From Paenibacillus sp. BIC5C1 (GTDB lineage Bacteria; Bacillota; Bacilli; Paenibacillales; Paenibacillaceae): a DNA stretch of 64,000 nt. The stretch is taken from the NCBI RefSeq assembly GCF_032399705.1, contig NZ_CP135922.1, forward strand, positions 3,844,001-3,908,000, read 5' to 3'. Below, one piece after another: positions 18,365-27,052 of this stretch; the first letter of the stretch is position 1, and every line of letters starts with the position of its first letter. The notes beneath the pieces are model-generated. The model was not told the DNA's origin and searched no databases. It saw only the letters and a program-made list of their open reading frames with translations. Both the position numbers and the translations under genes were made by a program.

Positions 18365-19042
18365 ATGACAATCATGAAAAACATTTTACTGATTGAAGAC
18401 GAAAAGAATATTGCGAGATTTATTGAACTTGAACTCAAACATGAGTCTTATCTAGTGACCGTGATTCATGACGGACGTAAAGGATTAGATCAGGCGCTTG
18501 AGGAGGAGTGGGACATGATTATTCTTGATTTGATGCTACCCAGTATCAATGGTATGGAGGTTTGTAGAAGAATCCGAAGAGAAAAAGATACGCCCATCGT
18601 AATGTTAACAGCCAGAGACGGTGTAATGGACAAGGTGATGGGACTCGATAGTGGAGCAGATGACTACATTGCCAAACCTTTTGCTATTGAGGAACTACTG
18701 GCTCGTATGAGATCACTGTTCCGCAGAGCTCTTTCTAAAGAAGAACGGCCGTTTCTTGTATTTGATGACCTAGAATTAGAACCTGAATCCCGCACTGTGC
18801 AAAAAAAAGGAAGACAGATTGATTTGACTAAGAGAGAATTCGACTTGCTGTTTATTTTAATGAAAAATATGGGACGTGTAATGACTAGAGAGATGTTGCT
18901 TGAAAAAGTCTGGGGGTATGATGCTGAGGTAGAAACAAACGTTGTAGATGTTTACATCAGTTATTTGAGAAGTAAAATCGATGACATCGAATGTCCCAGT
19001 ATTATTCAAACCATTCGTGGATTGGGGTACAAAATACAGTAA
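18365..19042 (+). CDS. OmpR-family response regulator (ArlR/YkoG-like)
   Basis: A 225-residue regulator with a complete receiver (acidic pair in LLIEDEKN, phospho-Asp in IILDLMLPSING, Thr in VMLTARD, Lys in YIAKPFAIEELLARM) and an OmpR winged helix (DLTKREFDLLFILMKNMGR, VWGYDAEVETNVVDVYISYL). It is cotranscribed with the kinase at 19042, sharing one base (TAATG). ArlRS relatives govern adhesion, autolysis and envelope properties in staphylococci. Likely local targets are the divergent MotE-like gene, PAP2 or DedA. Confidence 0.92.
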   Translation: MTIMKNILLIEDEKNIARFIELELKHESYLVTVIHDGRKGLDQALEEEWDMIILDLMLPSINGMEVCRRIRREKDTPIVMLTARDGVMDKVMGLDSGADDYIAKPFAIEELLARMRSLFRRALSKEERPFLVFDDLELEPESRTVQKKGRQIDLTKREFDLLFILMKNMGRVMTREMLLEKVWGYDAEVETNVVDVYISYLRSKIDDIECPSIIQTIRGLGYKIQ

Positions 19043-20433
19043 TGCGATATATTAATCTAAGATTCAGCCAACTGCCTATTCGCTGGAAATTGGCTACTTG
19101 GTCATTTTTCTTGTTAAGTACCCTCTTCATTGTCTATAACGTAGGACAGTATTTTGTCCTCAGTCAATGGTTGATTCATCAAGAAGAAGATGCCATTCGA
19201 ACAAAAATGCAGGAGATCAAAAGCCATCTAGTTGAAAAAAATGATACTACATTGATTCAGAAAAGTCGTGGATTCATTGATGATGTCATTCAAATGAATC
19301 AGATGGTGCGGATTCTCGATGAACATGGTTATCCAATATTATCAGTATCAAATCACCTATCAGAAGATTGGGTGACACCACAAACAACGGTTTCCGACGA
19401 AGTAATTACCATGTGGCATCATGACGACCATTTGTTGATTATGCGAAGCCCACTCCATTTAGGTTCATGGATGGGAACCATTGAGATCGTCAAAAACATG
19501 GAAAATGAAGATAAGCTCAGCGACAAGATGCTCATCGTTTTGCTCGCCGGTGGAGTAGGCGCCGTTTTGTTAAGTGCTGTTGGAGGTGCTATCTTATCAC
19601 GCACCTTATTGAAACCTATTACAGCCATGAACAAAACGATGGATAGTATTGCCCAGAAAGGTTTGCACGAACGTGTACGTGTAACTGGTCATCATGACGA
19701 GCTTGCTGATTTGGCATTTACCTTTAACCGATTAATGGATCAGTTGGAATGGTCTTTTGAACAACAGAAACAATTTGTGGAGGATGCCTCCCACGAGTTG
19801 CGGACACCACTTACTGTTATAGAAGGTCATATTTCGTTGCTGAATCGATGGGGCAAACATGATCCGAAAATTCTAGAAGAATCCCTACAGTTATCTGTGC
19901 AGGAATTGCAACGACTTAAAGCGCTTGTAAAAGAACTGCTAGACTTAAGTCGTGCAGAGTCTGAACCCATAAGCAAAGAAGATTTCTCCACTGAAATTCA
20001 TCAACTGATCCTGTACACAATTAATCAGTTTTCAGTTCTACATCCAATGTTTGTTTTTGAACAGAATATCAATCAAGCCAAAGGATTGAATGTGCGGATA
20101 CCTCCTCAACATTTGGAACAGATTCTGATGATTTTACTGGATAACGCTGTGAAATATTCGAATGATTCCACCTGGATTAAAGTAGCAGTTCAGCGATATG
20201 AAGGAGCAGTTGGTATAGAAATAACTGATAAAGGTATAGGGATACCAGAAGAAGATCTCCCTCACGTTTTCAATCGCTTTTACCGAGTTGACAAAGCCAG
20301 AAGCCGAGCTGAAGGTGGGTCTGGATTGGGACTTGCCATCGCGGAACGCTTGGTAAAACGATATGACGGAAGAATTCAAATTTTGAGTAAAGAACATGAA
20401 GGGACTACAGTTCAGATCTTTTTTCCTTGTTAA
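19042..20433 (+). CDS. Sensor histidine kinase (ArlS/YkoH-like)
   Basis: A 463-residue membrane kinase: helix at about residues 15-38, extracellular domain, second helix (about 160-180), HAMP (LLKPITAMNKTMDSIAQKG), HisKA with the phospho-His in EDASHELRTPLTVIEGH, and a HATPase with DNAVKYS, DKGIGIPEEDLPHVFNRFYR and GGSGLGLAIAERLV. I start it at ATG 19042, which overlaps the regulator stop by one base. An in-frame ATG at 18991 lies inside the regulator gene and is less likely. It phosphorylates the regulator encoded before it. Confidence 0.92.
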   Translation: MRYINLRFSQLPIRWKLATWSFFLLSTLFIVYNVGQYFVLSQWLIHQEEDAIRTKMQEIKSHLVEKNDTTLIQKSRGFIDDVIQMNQMVRILDEHGYPILSVSNHLSEDWVTPQTTVSDEVITMWHHDDHLLIMRSPLHLGSWMGTIEIVKNMENEDKLSDKMLIVLLAGGVGAVLLSAVGGAILSRTLLKPITAMNKTMDSIAQKGLHERVRVTGHHDELADLAFTFNRLMDQLEWSFEQQKQFVEDASHELRTPLTVIEGHISLLNRWGKHDPKILEESLQLSVQELQRLKALVKELLDLSRAESEPISKEDFSTEIHQLILYTINQFSVLHPMFVFEQNINQAKGLNVRIPPQHLEQILMILLDNAVKYSNDSTWIKVAVQRYEGAVGIEITDKGIGIPEEDLPHVFNRFYRVDKARSRAEGGSGLGLAIAERLVKRYDGRIQILSKEHEGTTVQIFFPC

Positions 20434-20497
20434 GGATGCACCGTAGAACGAACCCAAAGATGTAATTCGTGTTGTGCCATACTGTAGTTAGTTAATA

Positions 20498-20538
20498 AAA
20501 AAAGACTTTACTCGCATAGTGCCAGTAAAGTCTTTTTT
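20498..20538. terminator. Bidirectional terminator between kinase and DedA genes
   Basis: A 15-base arm (20498-20512) pairs perfectly with 20524-20538 around an 11-base loop. Six T residues end the stem in both directions, so it can stop the plus-strand kinase operon and the minus-strand dedA transcript, which converge here. Confidence 0.9.
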
Positions 20539-20569
20539 AAGATGCTCAAGGTCAACTAATTCAAGTTAC

Positions 20570-21166
20570 CTATTGAGCTTTCTTGTGTCTAATAGTTTTA
20601 AACACAACGTAGATAAACATCAAACCGACAGCTCCCCATAAAAAAGGTTGTGTATATGGGGCGGCTATCTCATTAATATTTTTCCAATTCTCGCCTAATG
20701 TTTTACCTAGAAATACGAATAGAATCGCCCATGGAATTGAGGCCAAGCCTGAAAAAAGTAAAAAAATAAAAATATTCATTTTGGCAATACCTGCTGGAAT
20801 GGAGATTGCTTGTCTAACAACAGGAATAAAGCGCGAGGTGAACACCACACCAACTCCATACTTCTGGAACCAGCGTTCAGTCATATCCACGTGCTTGGAT
20901 TTTATATGCAAATATTTTCCGTACTTATCTACTAGCATTCTTCCTCCGTATCTTCCAATTGCATACAAAATCACATGCTGCAGCAAACACCCCAGTGTCC
21001 CAAAAATTACTGCCTCAACCAGACTCAATTGTCCGTGATAAACTAAATAACCTGCATAAGCTAAAACAATTTCACTTGGAATAACTTCAAGCGTCATACC
21101 CAGCAAAATCCCCCAATATCCCATCCCCGTGATAACTTCCAATATTTGATTAATGATATCTCCCAT
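20570..21166 (-). CDS. DedA family membrane protein
   Basis: A 198-residue integral membrane protein of the DedA/SNARE-associated family. Visible signatures are LGMTLEVIPSEIVLAYAGYL near the N terminus (acidic residue and PSE) and FTSRFIPVVRQAISIPAG (Arg-rich motif) in the middle, followed by two C-terminal helices. Characterised members act as lipid flippases; the UptA subgroup returns undecaprenyl phosphate across the membrane. Which lipid this one moves cannot be told from sequence. It is monocistronic with a shared bidirectional terminator. Confidence 0.9.
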   Translation of the reverse strand: MGDIINQILEVITGMGYWGILLGMTLEVIPSEIVLAYAGYLVYHGQLSLVEAVIFGTLGCLLQHVILYAIGRYGGRMLVDKYGKYLHIKSKHVDMTERWFQKYGVGVVFTSRFIPVVRQAISIPAGIAKMNIFIFLLFSGLASIPWAILFVFLGKTLGENWKNINEIAAPYTQPFLWGAVGLMFIYVVFKTIRHKKAQ

Positions 21167-21291
21167 GGCTATTCCTACCTTTACGTTTAATTAATCCGTA
21201 CACCCAATAGAACTATATCAAACTAAAATTGGAATTTGATTAAAATTGATATTTGTTTAACCTTTGGATATTAATTTCAATTCAAATAAAG

Positions 21292-21346
21292 AATAGGGAT
21301 GTAAGCAATCGTCTCTAAGACGACTGTTTACCTCCCTATCCCTATC
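21292..21346 (-). terminator. Terminator of the siderophore ABC operon
   Basis: Imperfect long hairpin: ATAGGGAT and GTAA...TCGTCT pair with AGACGA...TTAC and ATCCCTAT, with a bulge in the right arm. TTCTTTATTT follows on the minus strand. It starts about 28 bases past the ATPase stop. Confidence 0.7.
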
Positions 21347-21373
21347 ATAAAATGATTTCTCAGAACATTGTAA

Positions 21374-22126
21374 CTAATAAATCGCTATGGGCCCATAAGG
21401 ACCCTCGATAATTTCTATTTTTGTTTCAAAAATATCTGTCAAAATTTCTGAATTCATAATCTCTTCTACTGCTCCAAAAGCGGCAATTTGACCATCTTTC
21501 ATAGCACAAATCCGATCAGAATATTTGGCTGCAAAATTGATGTCATGCATAACAGTCAGAATGGTTCTTCCAAATTCCTTTGCAGCAAGCCTCAAATGTT
21601 CCATCATTTGAACAGAACGAGCAACATCAAGATTGTTCAGCGGCTCGTCCAAGAGCACATATTCCGTTTCTTGGCACAGAACCATTGCTACATATGCCCT
21701 TTGCCTTTGCCCACCAGAAAGCTCATCTAAATATCTATTTTCCAGATCAGTCAAGTCTAAAAAGTCGATATATTTAGAAATAATAGCCTCATCTTCTTTC
21801 GTTAATCTTCCCTTTGAATAGGGAAAACGCCCAAATCCAGCTAGCTGTCTAACAGTAAGCCTTGTAACAAAGTGATTCTCTTGTCGCAAGATAGTCACAA
21901 TTTTGGCTAAGTCTTTTGATTTAGATTCAGAGATATCCATGTCCGCCACCATAATTTGGCCTTCATCTATACCCAAAAGTCTTCCAATCATCAAGAGTGT
22001 CGTAGACTTTCCAGCACCATTTGGCCCAATTAAAGAAGTAAAACAAGCCTTTGGTATTTCAATATTCAAGGGTCCTATTTTCACCTTATCGGCATACAGC
22101 TTTCTTGCGTTATCAATCTTTATCAT
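21374..22126 (-). CDS. yclP: Iron-siderophore ABC transporter ATPase (YclP-like)
   Basis: A 250-residue ATPase with Walker A GPNGAGKSTTLL, Q-loop near RQENHFVTRLTVRQ, signature LSGGQRQRAYVAMVL, Walker B YVLLDEPLNNLD and the His switch MHDINFA. It belongs to the FepC/YclP family that powers siderophore import. It is the last gene of the operon and overlaps the preceding permease by four bases (ATGA). In Bacillus subtilis the yclNOPQ system imports petrobactin and related catecholates; the ligand here is inferred from family only. Confidence 0.92.
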   Translation of the reverse strand: MIKIDNARKLYADKVKIGPLNIEIPKACFTSLIGPNGAGKSTTLLMIGRLLGIDEGQIMVADMDISESKSKDLAKIVTILRQENHFVTRLTVRQLAGFGRFPYSKGRLTKEDEAIISKYIDFLDLTDLENRYLDELSGGQRQRAYVAMVLCQETEYVLLDEPLNNLDVARSVQMMEHLRLAAKEFGRTILTVMHDINFAAKYSDRICAMKDGQIAAFGAVEEIMNSEILTDIFETKIEIIEGPYGPIAIY

Positions 22127-23184
22127 AAAGCCCTCTTCCTTAAAATCACAATTAAGAATATGATTCCACCAAACAGTTCGATTATGACTGAAACCACACC
22201 TTGTGCATTGAATATATGATACATCAAAAAGTAAGCACTTGTTATGATCAAGAATCCGATAGCAAGAGCCATTGGAAAAATATATCTGTGATCATAAGTT
22301 GGCGCTGCTTGGTAACTCAAAGTTGCAATTAAAAACCCATAGAACGTTAGTGGTCCAACCATAGCCGTAGAAATTGACATCAAAACGGCAACTAATATAA
22401 GTGTATAAATTATACTTGCTTGATGTTTTACTCCAAAAGTAGTAGAGACATCTTTTCCAAGTGATAATACATTTAACTTCTTAGCAAACGCAATTAGAAG
22501 AAATCCTGCAATAATCACAATTGGAATGGCAACAGGATAATATTCAGAATTCGCATTATTCACAGAACCAAATAATCTTGCCTGTAAAATATCAAACTCA
22601 GACGGCGCAAGAAGTCTTCTCATAAAAGTTGACACAGATCTCAGTCCAGCTCCAATAATAATTCCCACCAAAAGCATAAGTTGCAGATTTCCATACTTTC
22701 CAGAAAGCAACCATCCATAAAGGATTAAACTCATCAAGACCATAACAATAACCTGAAATGCAAAGGATCCAATACCAGTAAAATTGATGAATGCACCAGC
22801 ACCAAAGAAAAATATTGTACTAGTCTGAATGGTTGAGTATAGTGACTCGAATCCTAAAAGTGAAGGAGTTATTATCCGATTGTTCGTAATCGATTGGAAA
22901 GCAACGGTCGACAAACTCTGACAAATCGCAGCAATAATCATTGCAACAAGAGCATCTACCCTTCTTCTAACCACTGGAATAAAAGAAGGAGAATCAATGG
23001 GAACTGGATTGTTATAAACTAAAAGTCCATACGAAGAAAGTACACCCAAAACAATTAATGTGATCAGCAAAATCCAATACCGCTTCTCTTCTTTCTTAGA
23101 ACGAAAAGCTCTGGCTGATCTTTTTACATGGAGGCTGGAATCGATTTCGACATTTTCTTTATTTCTATATTCCAATGTTGTCAT
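22123..23184 (-). CDS. yclO: Iron-siderophore ABC transporter permease (YclO-like)
   Basis: A 353-residue FecCD-family permease with nine to ten membrane helices after a hydrophilic N terminus of about 30 residues (KRSARAFRSKKEEKRYW). The family pattern is seen in SLSTVAFQSITNNRIITPSLLG and in SLGKDVSTTFGVKHQ, the loop that contacts the ATPase. It pairs with the YclN-like permease, whose gene overlaps by four bases, to form the channel. Confidence 0.92.
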   Translation of the reverse strand: MTTLEYRNKENVEIDSSLHVKRSARAFRSKKEEKRYWILLITLIVLGVLSSYGLLVYNNPVPIDSPSFIPVVRRRVDALVAMIIAAICQSLSTVAFQSITNNRIITPSLLGFESLYSTIQTSTIFFFGAGAFINFTGIGSFAFQVIVMVLMSLILYGWLLSGKYGNLQLMLLVGIIIGAGLRSVSTFMRRLLAPSEFDILQARLFGSVNNANSEYYPVAIPIVIIAGFLLIAFAKKLNVLSLGKDVSTTFGVKHQASIIYTLILVAVLMSISTAMVGPLTFYGFLIATLSYQAAPTYDHRYIFPMALAIGFLIITSAYFLMYHIFNAQGVVSVIIELFGGIIFLIVILRKRAL

Positions 23185-24197
23185 CTTAGCCTCCCTTGTT
23201 TCCTTTGTCTCAACAAAATAAGAATAAATACGATTGCCCCTACGGTTCCAAGGATCAATGAGACCGGTACTTCAAAAGGCTTGATAATGGTTCGAGAAAT
23301 GATGTCGCAAACCGTTATAGTACCCATGCCTATCACACATACCCAAGGCAAATTACTCCTCAGATCATCGCCTCTGAACATTGAAACAATATTGGGTACA
23401 ATCAAACCTAAAAAAGGCAAGTTTCCGATCACTGCTGCAACAATTCCAACTGCAAGAGAAATGAGACCCGTACCCACAAAAACGATCCGATTATAGTTCG
23501 CTCCAAGACTTGTTGCGACATCTTCTCCTAGTCCAGCTAACGTCAATCGATTAGCATACATGAAAATAAGAAAAGTAACGATAACAATCAGCCATAGATA
23601 TTCATATCTTCCAGCTTGAACAGGTGCAAAAGAACCTACAAACCAGGTTTCAATATTTTGTGTCATTTGAAAAACAAGTCCAATAAAAGTGGAAAATGCA
23701 GAAATGACTGCTCCAAGCATCATCCCGATAATCGGTACAATCAAAGACGAACGAAGTTTAACTCTTTTTAAAAATAAAAAGAAAACCATCGTTCCTATAA
23801 AAGAAAAAAGAATTGCACCAGTCATTCTTTGAACTAAAGTAGGTGCAGGAAATAATAAATAAACAGAAAGAAGTCCCAGCCCTGACCATTCAATAGTTCC
23901 AGTTGTGGTAGGTTCAACCAAACGGTTCTGTGTAATAAGTTGCATTACAAGTCCCGCCATGGACATGGCAGCTCCAGTAAGCATTAGAGCAGCTGTTCTT
24001 GGAACACGAGTGATGAAAAACATTTCCATTCCATCCTCTTGTCCGCGTATATCATACGCTCCAGTAAACAATGATATAATGCTTAAAATAAAAACAACTA
24101 TAATCGCTAATATAAACGGTTTTGTCCATATCTTATTGTACTTATAAAGCCGAGGTTGAGAAGTGTTCTCAACCTCGGCGATTATATTTTTCGGCAC
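23181..24197 (-). CDS. yclN: Iron-siderophore ABC transporter permease (YclN-like)
   Basis: A 338-residue FecCD-family permease. Signatures are RVPRTAALMLTGAAMSMAGL, LVEPTTTGTIEWSGLGLL, the ATPase-contact loop LGEDVATSLGANYN and FLGLIVPNIVSMFRGDD. It lies 19 bases after the binding-protein gene and four bases overlap the next permease, so all four genes form one transcript. Fur-controlled expression is expected from the box upstream of the operon. Confidence 0.92.
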   Translation of the reverse strand: MPKNIIAEVENTSQPRLYKYNKIWTKPFILAIIVVFILSIISLFTGAYDIRGQEDGMEMFFITRVPRTAALMLTGAAMSMAGLVMQLITQNRLVEPTTTGTIEWSGLGLLSVYLLFPAPTLVQRMTGAILFSFIGTMVFFLFLKRVKLRSSLIVPIIGMMLGAVISAFSTFIGLVFQMTQNIETWFVGSFAPVQAGRYEYLWLIVIVTFLIFMYANRLTLAGLGEDVATSLGANYNRIVFVGTGLISLAVGIVAAVIGNLPFLGLIVPNIVSMFRGDDLRSNLPWVCVIGMGTITVCDIISRTIIKPFEVPVSLILGTVGAIVFILILLRQRKQGRLR

Positions 24198-24216
24198 TAT
24201 GTTATACTCCTTTAAA

Positions 24217-25230
24217 CTACTTAGCTAAAGTGTTTGCAAGGTTTTCAAATACCTCTATGAAAGTTTGGATAGATTCATTGGTGTATGTGTCATTTGGCGC
24301 ATAAACAATCTGCCCTTTAGAAATAGCAGTTACGTTTTTAAGAGCAGCTGAATTATTAATAACATCCTGCGCTGGAACGGCATCCGTTGTAGAAGATACT
24401 GCAGCATCACGATCTAATACGAGAAGCCAATCCGGATTGCTTTGTGCAATAGCTTCTACAGAGATCTCGTCTCCTTTATGATCAGAAGTAGCATTTTCGA
24501 TTTCCAGGGCTGGTTTCCATCCAAAAATATCATACATGGGTCCCCACACACGTCCGAAATGCGGAGCTGAGAAGCCGATATTTCCACCTGCAACTTCAAC
24601 CCCCATAACGGTATCCGTTCCATTATAAGCTGACTTGGCATCTGCAATTGCTTTATCGAAATCAGCTACCAATTGTTTAGCTTCTTCATTTTTATCAAAG
24701 ATTTGTCCTAAAGAAATGGTAGCATCCTTAAATCCATTTACGAAGTTTTCTCCAGGCGTATCCGCTTCCTCAGAAACATCAAAATTAAGATCAATAACAG
24801 CTGCGTTCGGCACTAATTTTTTTATTTCATCATAATAGCCAGCAAATCGTTGCCCGATAATGACAAGTTCAGGGTTTGCCGCTGCTACAATTTCAAGATT
24901 GGGTTCACGGTGATTTCCAATATTTTGAACGGAATCATCACTTACATATGGTGAATCCGCAGGCATAACGTCCTTTGGAGCAGCTGCTAATGGGATACCC
25001 CAATCTGCTAAAGTTTCAAAAGTTCTGCTATCTAAAGAAATCACATTTTTAGGGTTCACTGGAACAGTAACCGTACCATGAGCATCAGTAATTGCAACCG
25101 TTGAAGCTTCAGTAGATGTACCTTCTTGTCCATTATTCTCAGTGTTACCATTTTCATCACTCGCACTTGAACAAGCTGCTAACATCAACACAAAAATTGC
25201 TAAAAAAACAGTTAATTTAAAATTTCTCAT
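24217..25230 (-). CDS. yclQ: Siderophore-binding lipoprotein (YclQ/FatB-like)
   Basis: A 337-residue lipoprotein (lipobox LAAC, Cys20) followed by an acidic Asn/Glu linker and a PeriplasmicBP_2-type fold (VAITDAHGTVTVPVNPKNVI, PELVIIGQRFAGYYDEI, SNPDWLLVLDRDAAV). It binds a ferric siderophore at the outer membrane face and delivers it to the YclNO-like permeases. In Bacillus subtilis yclQ is the last gene; here it is first. A Fur box lies about 200 bases upstream. Confidence 0.92.
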   Translation of the reverse strand: MRNFKLTVFLAIFVLMLAACSSASDENGNTENNGQEGTSTEASTVAITDAHGTVTVPVNPKNVISLDSRTFETLADWGIPLAAAPKDVMPADSPYVSDDSVQNIGNHREPNLEIVAAANPELVIIGQRFAGYYDEIKKLVPNAAVIDLNFDVSEEADTPGENFVNGFKDATISLGQIFDKNEEAKQLVADFDKAIADAKSAYNGTDTVMGVEVAGGNIGFSAPHFGRVWGPMYDIFGWKPALEIENATSDHKGDEISVEAIAQSNPDWLLVLDRDAAVSSTTDAVPAQDVINNSAALKNVTAISKGQIVYAPNDTYTNESIQTFIEVFENLANTLAK

Positions 25231-25429
25231 TCTTCATACTCTCTCCTTAAATAAACGTTATAGTACCTGAGCTCACTCACAATCAATCTTGGAATCCGCA
25301 ACATCTACTGATTTAAATCCACCAACCATTGTAGCGCGCATTACTTAGTTAAATTTTTCTTTCCCCCTTGCAAATGCTTTTTCTGAAAAATGATTAGCAA
25401 TAGTCATCTCTATCCGATCTAATTGCTAT

Positions 25430-25444
25430 TGATAATCATTTTCA
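25430..25444. promoter_or_regulatory. Fur box upstream of the siderophore operon
   Basis: TGATAATCATTTTCA differs at one position from the 7-1-7 Fur consensus TGATAATNATTATCA. It lies between the siderophore operon and the regulator gene that ends at 25503, so it most likely controls the yclQ-like gene (start 25230). The distance of about 200 bases implies a long leader. Confidence 0.75.
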
Positions 25445-25502
25445 TTTAAACGCTCTGTGGAACAGTATAACTATTAATTATGTGAAAATCTTGTGGAAAA
25501 TT

Positions 25503-26183
25503 TTACTTTTCAATCATTGAATAGCCTCTACCATGTATGGTTTGAATGTATCTGTCTTTCTTCTCGCATTTTAGTTTTTTTCTTAGATACCCAATATATA
25601 AATCTACTACATTTGGATTTACTGCTGCATCATATCCCCAAACCTGATTTAAAAGCATTTCACGGCTCAATATTCTATTTTTATTCTTGATTAAAAACAC
25701 AAGTAAATCGTACTCGCGCTTAGTGAGGCGGAGATTCTCATCCTTTTTTTTCACAATACTACTGGATACATCAACGAAGAGTTCTTTAAACTGATAAAAA
25801 TGTGTATCGCTTGACTGGATGCCGTCTCCTCTTCTTAAAATAACTTTTATCCTTTCTACTAACTCTTCTTTTGCAAATGGTTTTCTTATATAATCATCTG
25901 CTCCAGCTTGTAGTCCTGCTATGCAATCCTTGCTGGACACATTGTCGGTCAAGATGATGATCGGTGTCGTTTTAACCATTCGGATTTGTCTGCAAATTTC
26001 CGGTCCAGATATACTTAATGAATCCCAATCCAATAAAATAATGTCCCACTCATGCTCGTATACTATATCTAAACCTTGATTTTCATTATGAAGTGTTAAA
26101 CTGAAACATCCTTCTTGCTTTAGACCGCTTACGATTTTCTTCGCCAAAGACCGTTTGTTCTTAATCACCAGTACCTGCTTCAC
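25503..26183 (-). CDS. Atypical OmpR-family response regulator, orphan
   Basis: About 226 residues with an OmpR winged helix (LTKREYDLLVFLIKNKNRILS, VWGYDAAVNPNVVDLYIGYL) very like that of the regulator at 18365. The receiver is altered. The two acidic residues that hold Mg2+ after strand 1 are replaced (VLVIKNKRS instead of the usual IEDE/VDDE). The phospho-Asp position (IILLDWDS), Thr (ILTDN) and Lys (YIRKPFAKEE) remain. Phosphorylation should therefore be weak or absent. No kinase gene is adjacent. GTG 26183 is chosen behind GAGGGG; an in-frame TTG at 26204 adds seven residues. Confidence 0.85.
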   Translation of the reverse strand: MKQVLVIKNKRSLAKKIVSGLKQEGCFSLTLHNENQGLDIVYEHEWDIILLDWDSLSISGPEICRQIRMVKTTPIIILTDNVSSKDCIAGLQAGADDYIRKPFAKEELVERIKVILRRGDGIQSSDTHFYQFKELFVDVSSSIVKKKDENLRLTKREYDLLVFLIKNKNRILSREMLLNQVWGYDAAVNPNVVDLYIGYLRKKLKCEKKDRYIQTIHGRGYSMIEK

Positions 26184-26349
26184 CTTTCTAAACCCCTCTT
26201 TCAATATTACTCATCACTTGACCTTACTACGATCGCAGAAATTTTGTCAAAGCAGAGCCAGGTTAACGATCCGAGTTTCAACATAATTTGGATCAGCATG
26301 CTGAATCAGGTGATTCGTTGACAAAAAGATTTCCAGTTGATAGCATAAT

Positions 26350-27030
26350 TTGAGTTACCGAGACAAGGAGGTTTTCCATATACAACCCCAACAACGCTTG
26401 GAGCATGAACGAAGTGAATTGCGAGAAAAACGTCGTTCATGCATTATTGAAGCTGGCATATCTGTATTTGAACAACAAGGCTTCGAAAAGGCCACCATGC
26501 ACGAAATCGCCAAGGCTGCAAGCCTTGGCGTCGCTACTGTATTTCGCTATTTCCCCAAAAAGGAACATCTAATTGTTGCGGTAGCATCACAGATTGTTCA
26601 AACCGAGGTGCTGATTTTTAAGAAAATTGTGCATGGTGAGGGAACCTGTTACGAGAAATTAAATCAGATTTTTGACACATTAATCTTCTTTCAGCAGGCA
26701 GAGCATCAACAAAAATCCAAATTAATTGAGGCCTTTGAATGTTATGTCGCACTTTCCAAAGAACCTATAGAGAACATTGAGCTATATCAAGCGGAGTACA
26801 ATAAAATTATTCTTCTGTTCTCTCAACTGGCAGAACTGGGTGAACAGGACCATTCCGTTAGAACGAGCACACAGACTGCTCATACGCTGATTACCATGAT
26901 CAATGTATTTGCGAACTTTTCCAAAAAAACGGCCATGAATGAGAGTGTTCATGCGTTTCATACGGGTGTAGACACATCCGTGCAATTCAGCATTCTTAAA
27001 CAGCTTTTTCTGGATGCACTCAAGCCTTAA
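26350..27030 (+). CDS. TetR family transcriptional regulator
   Basis: About 216-226 residues. The N-terminal helix-turn-helix (AGISVFEQQGFEKATMHEIAK, ASLGVATVFRYFPKKEHL) is clear; the C-terminal ligand domain is not assigned. The start is unclear. The only strong ribosome site, AAGGAGG at 26365-26371, lies eight bases before an in-frame ATA (26380), not before ATG, GTG or TTG. TTG 26350 lies upstream of that site and TTG 26398 is too far from it. The gene converges on degV and lies next to the ydfHIJ-like exporter operon, a plausible target. Confidence 0.85.
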   Translation: MSYRDKEVFHIQPQQRLEHERSELREKRRSCIIEAGISVFEQQGFEKATMHEIAKAASLGVATVFRYFPKKEHLIVAVASQIVQTEVLIFKKIVHGEGTCYEKLNQIFDTLIFFQQAEHQQKSKLIEAFECYVALSKEPIENIELYQAEYNKIILLFSQLAELGEQDHSVRTSTQTAHTLITMINVFANFSKKTAMNESVHAFHTGVDTSVQFSILKQLFLDALKP

Positions 27031-27052
27031 TGACTTCAAATATTTCTTGTTC

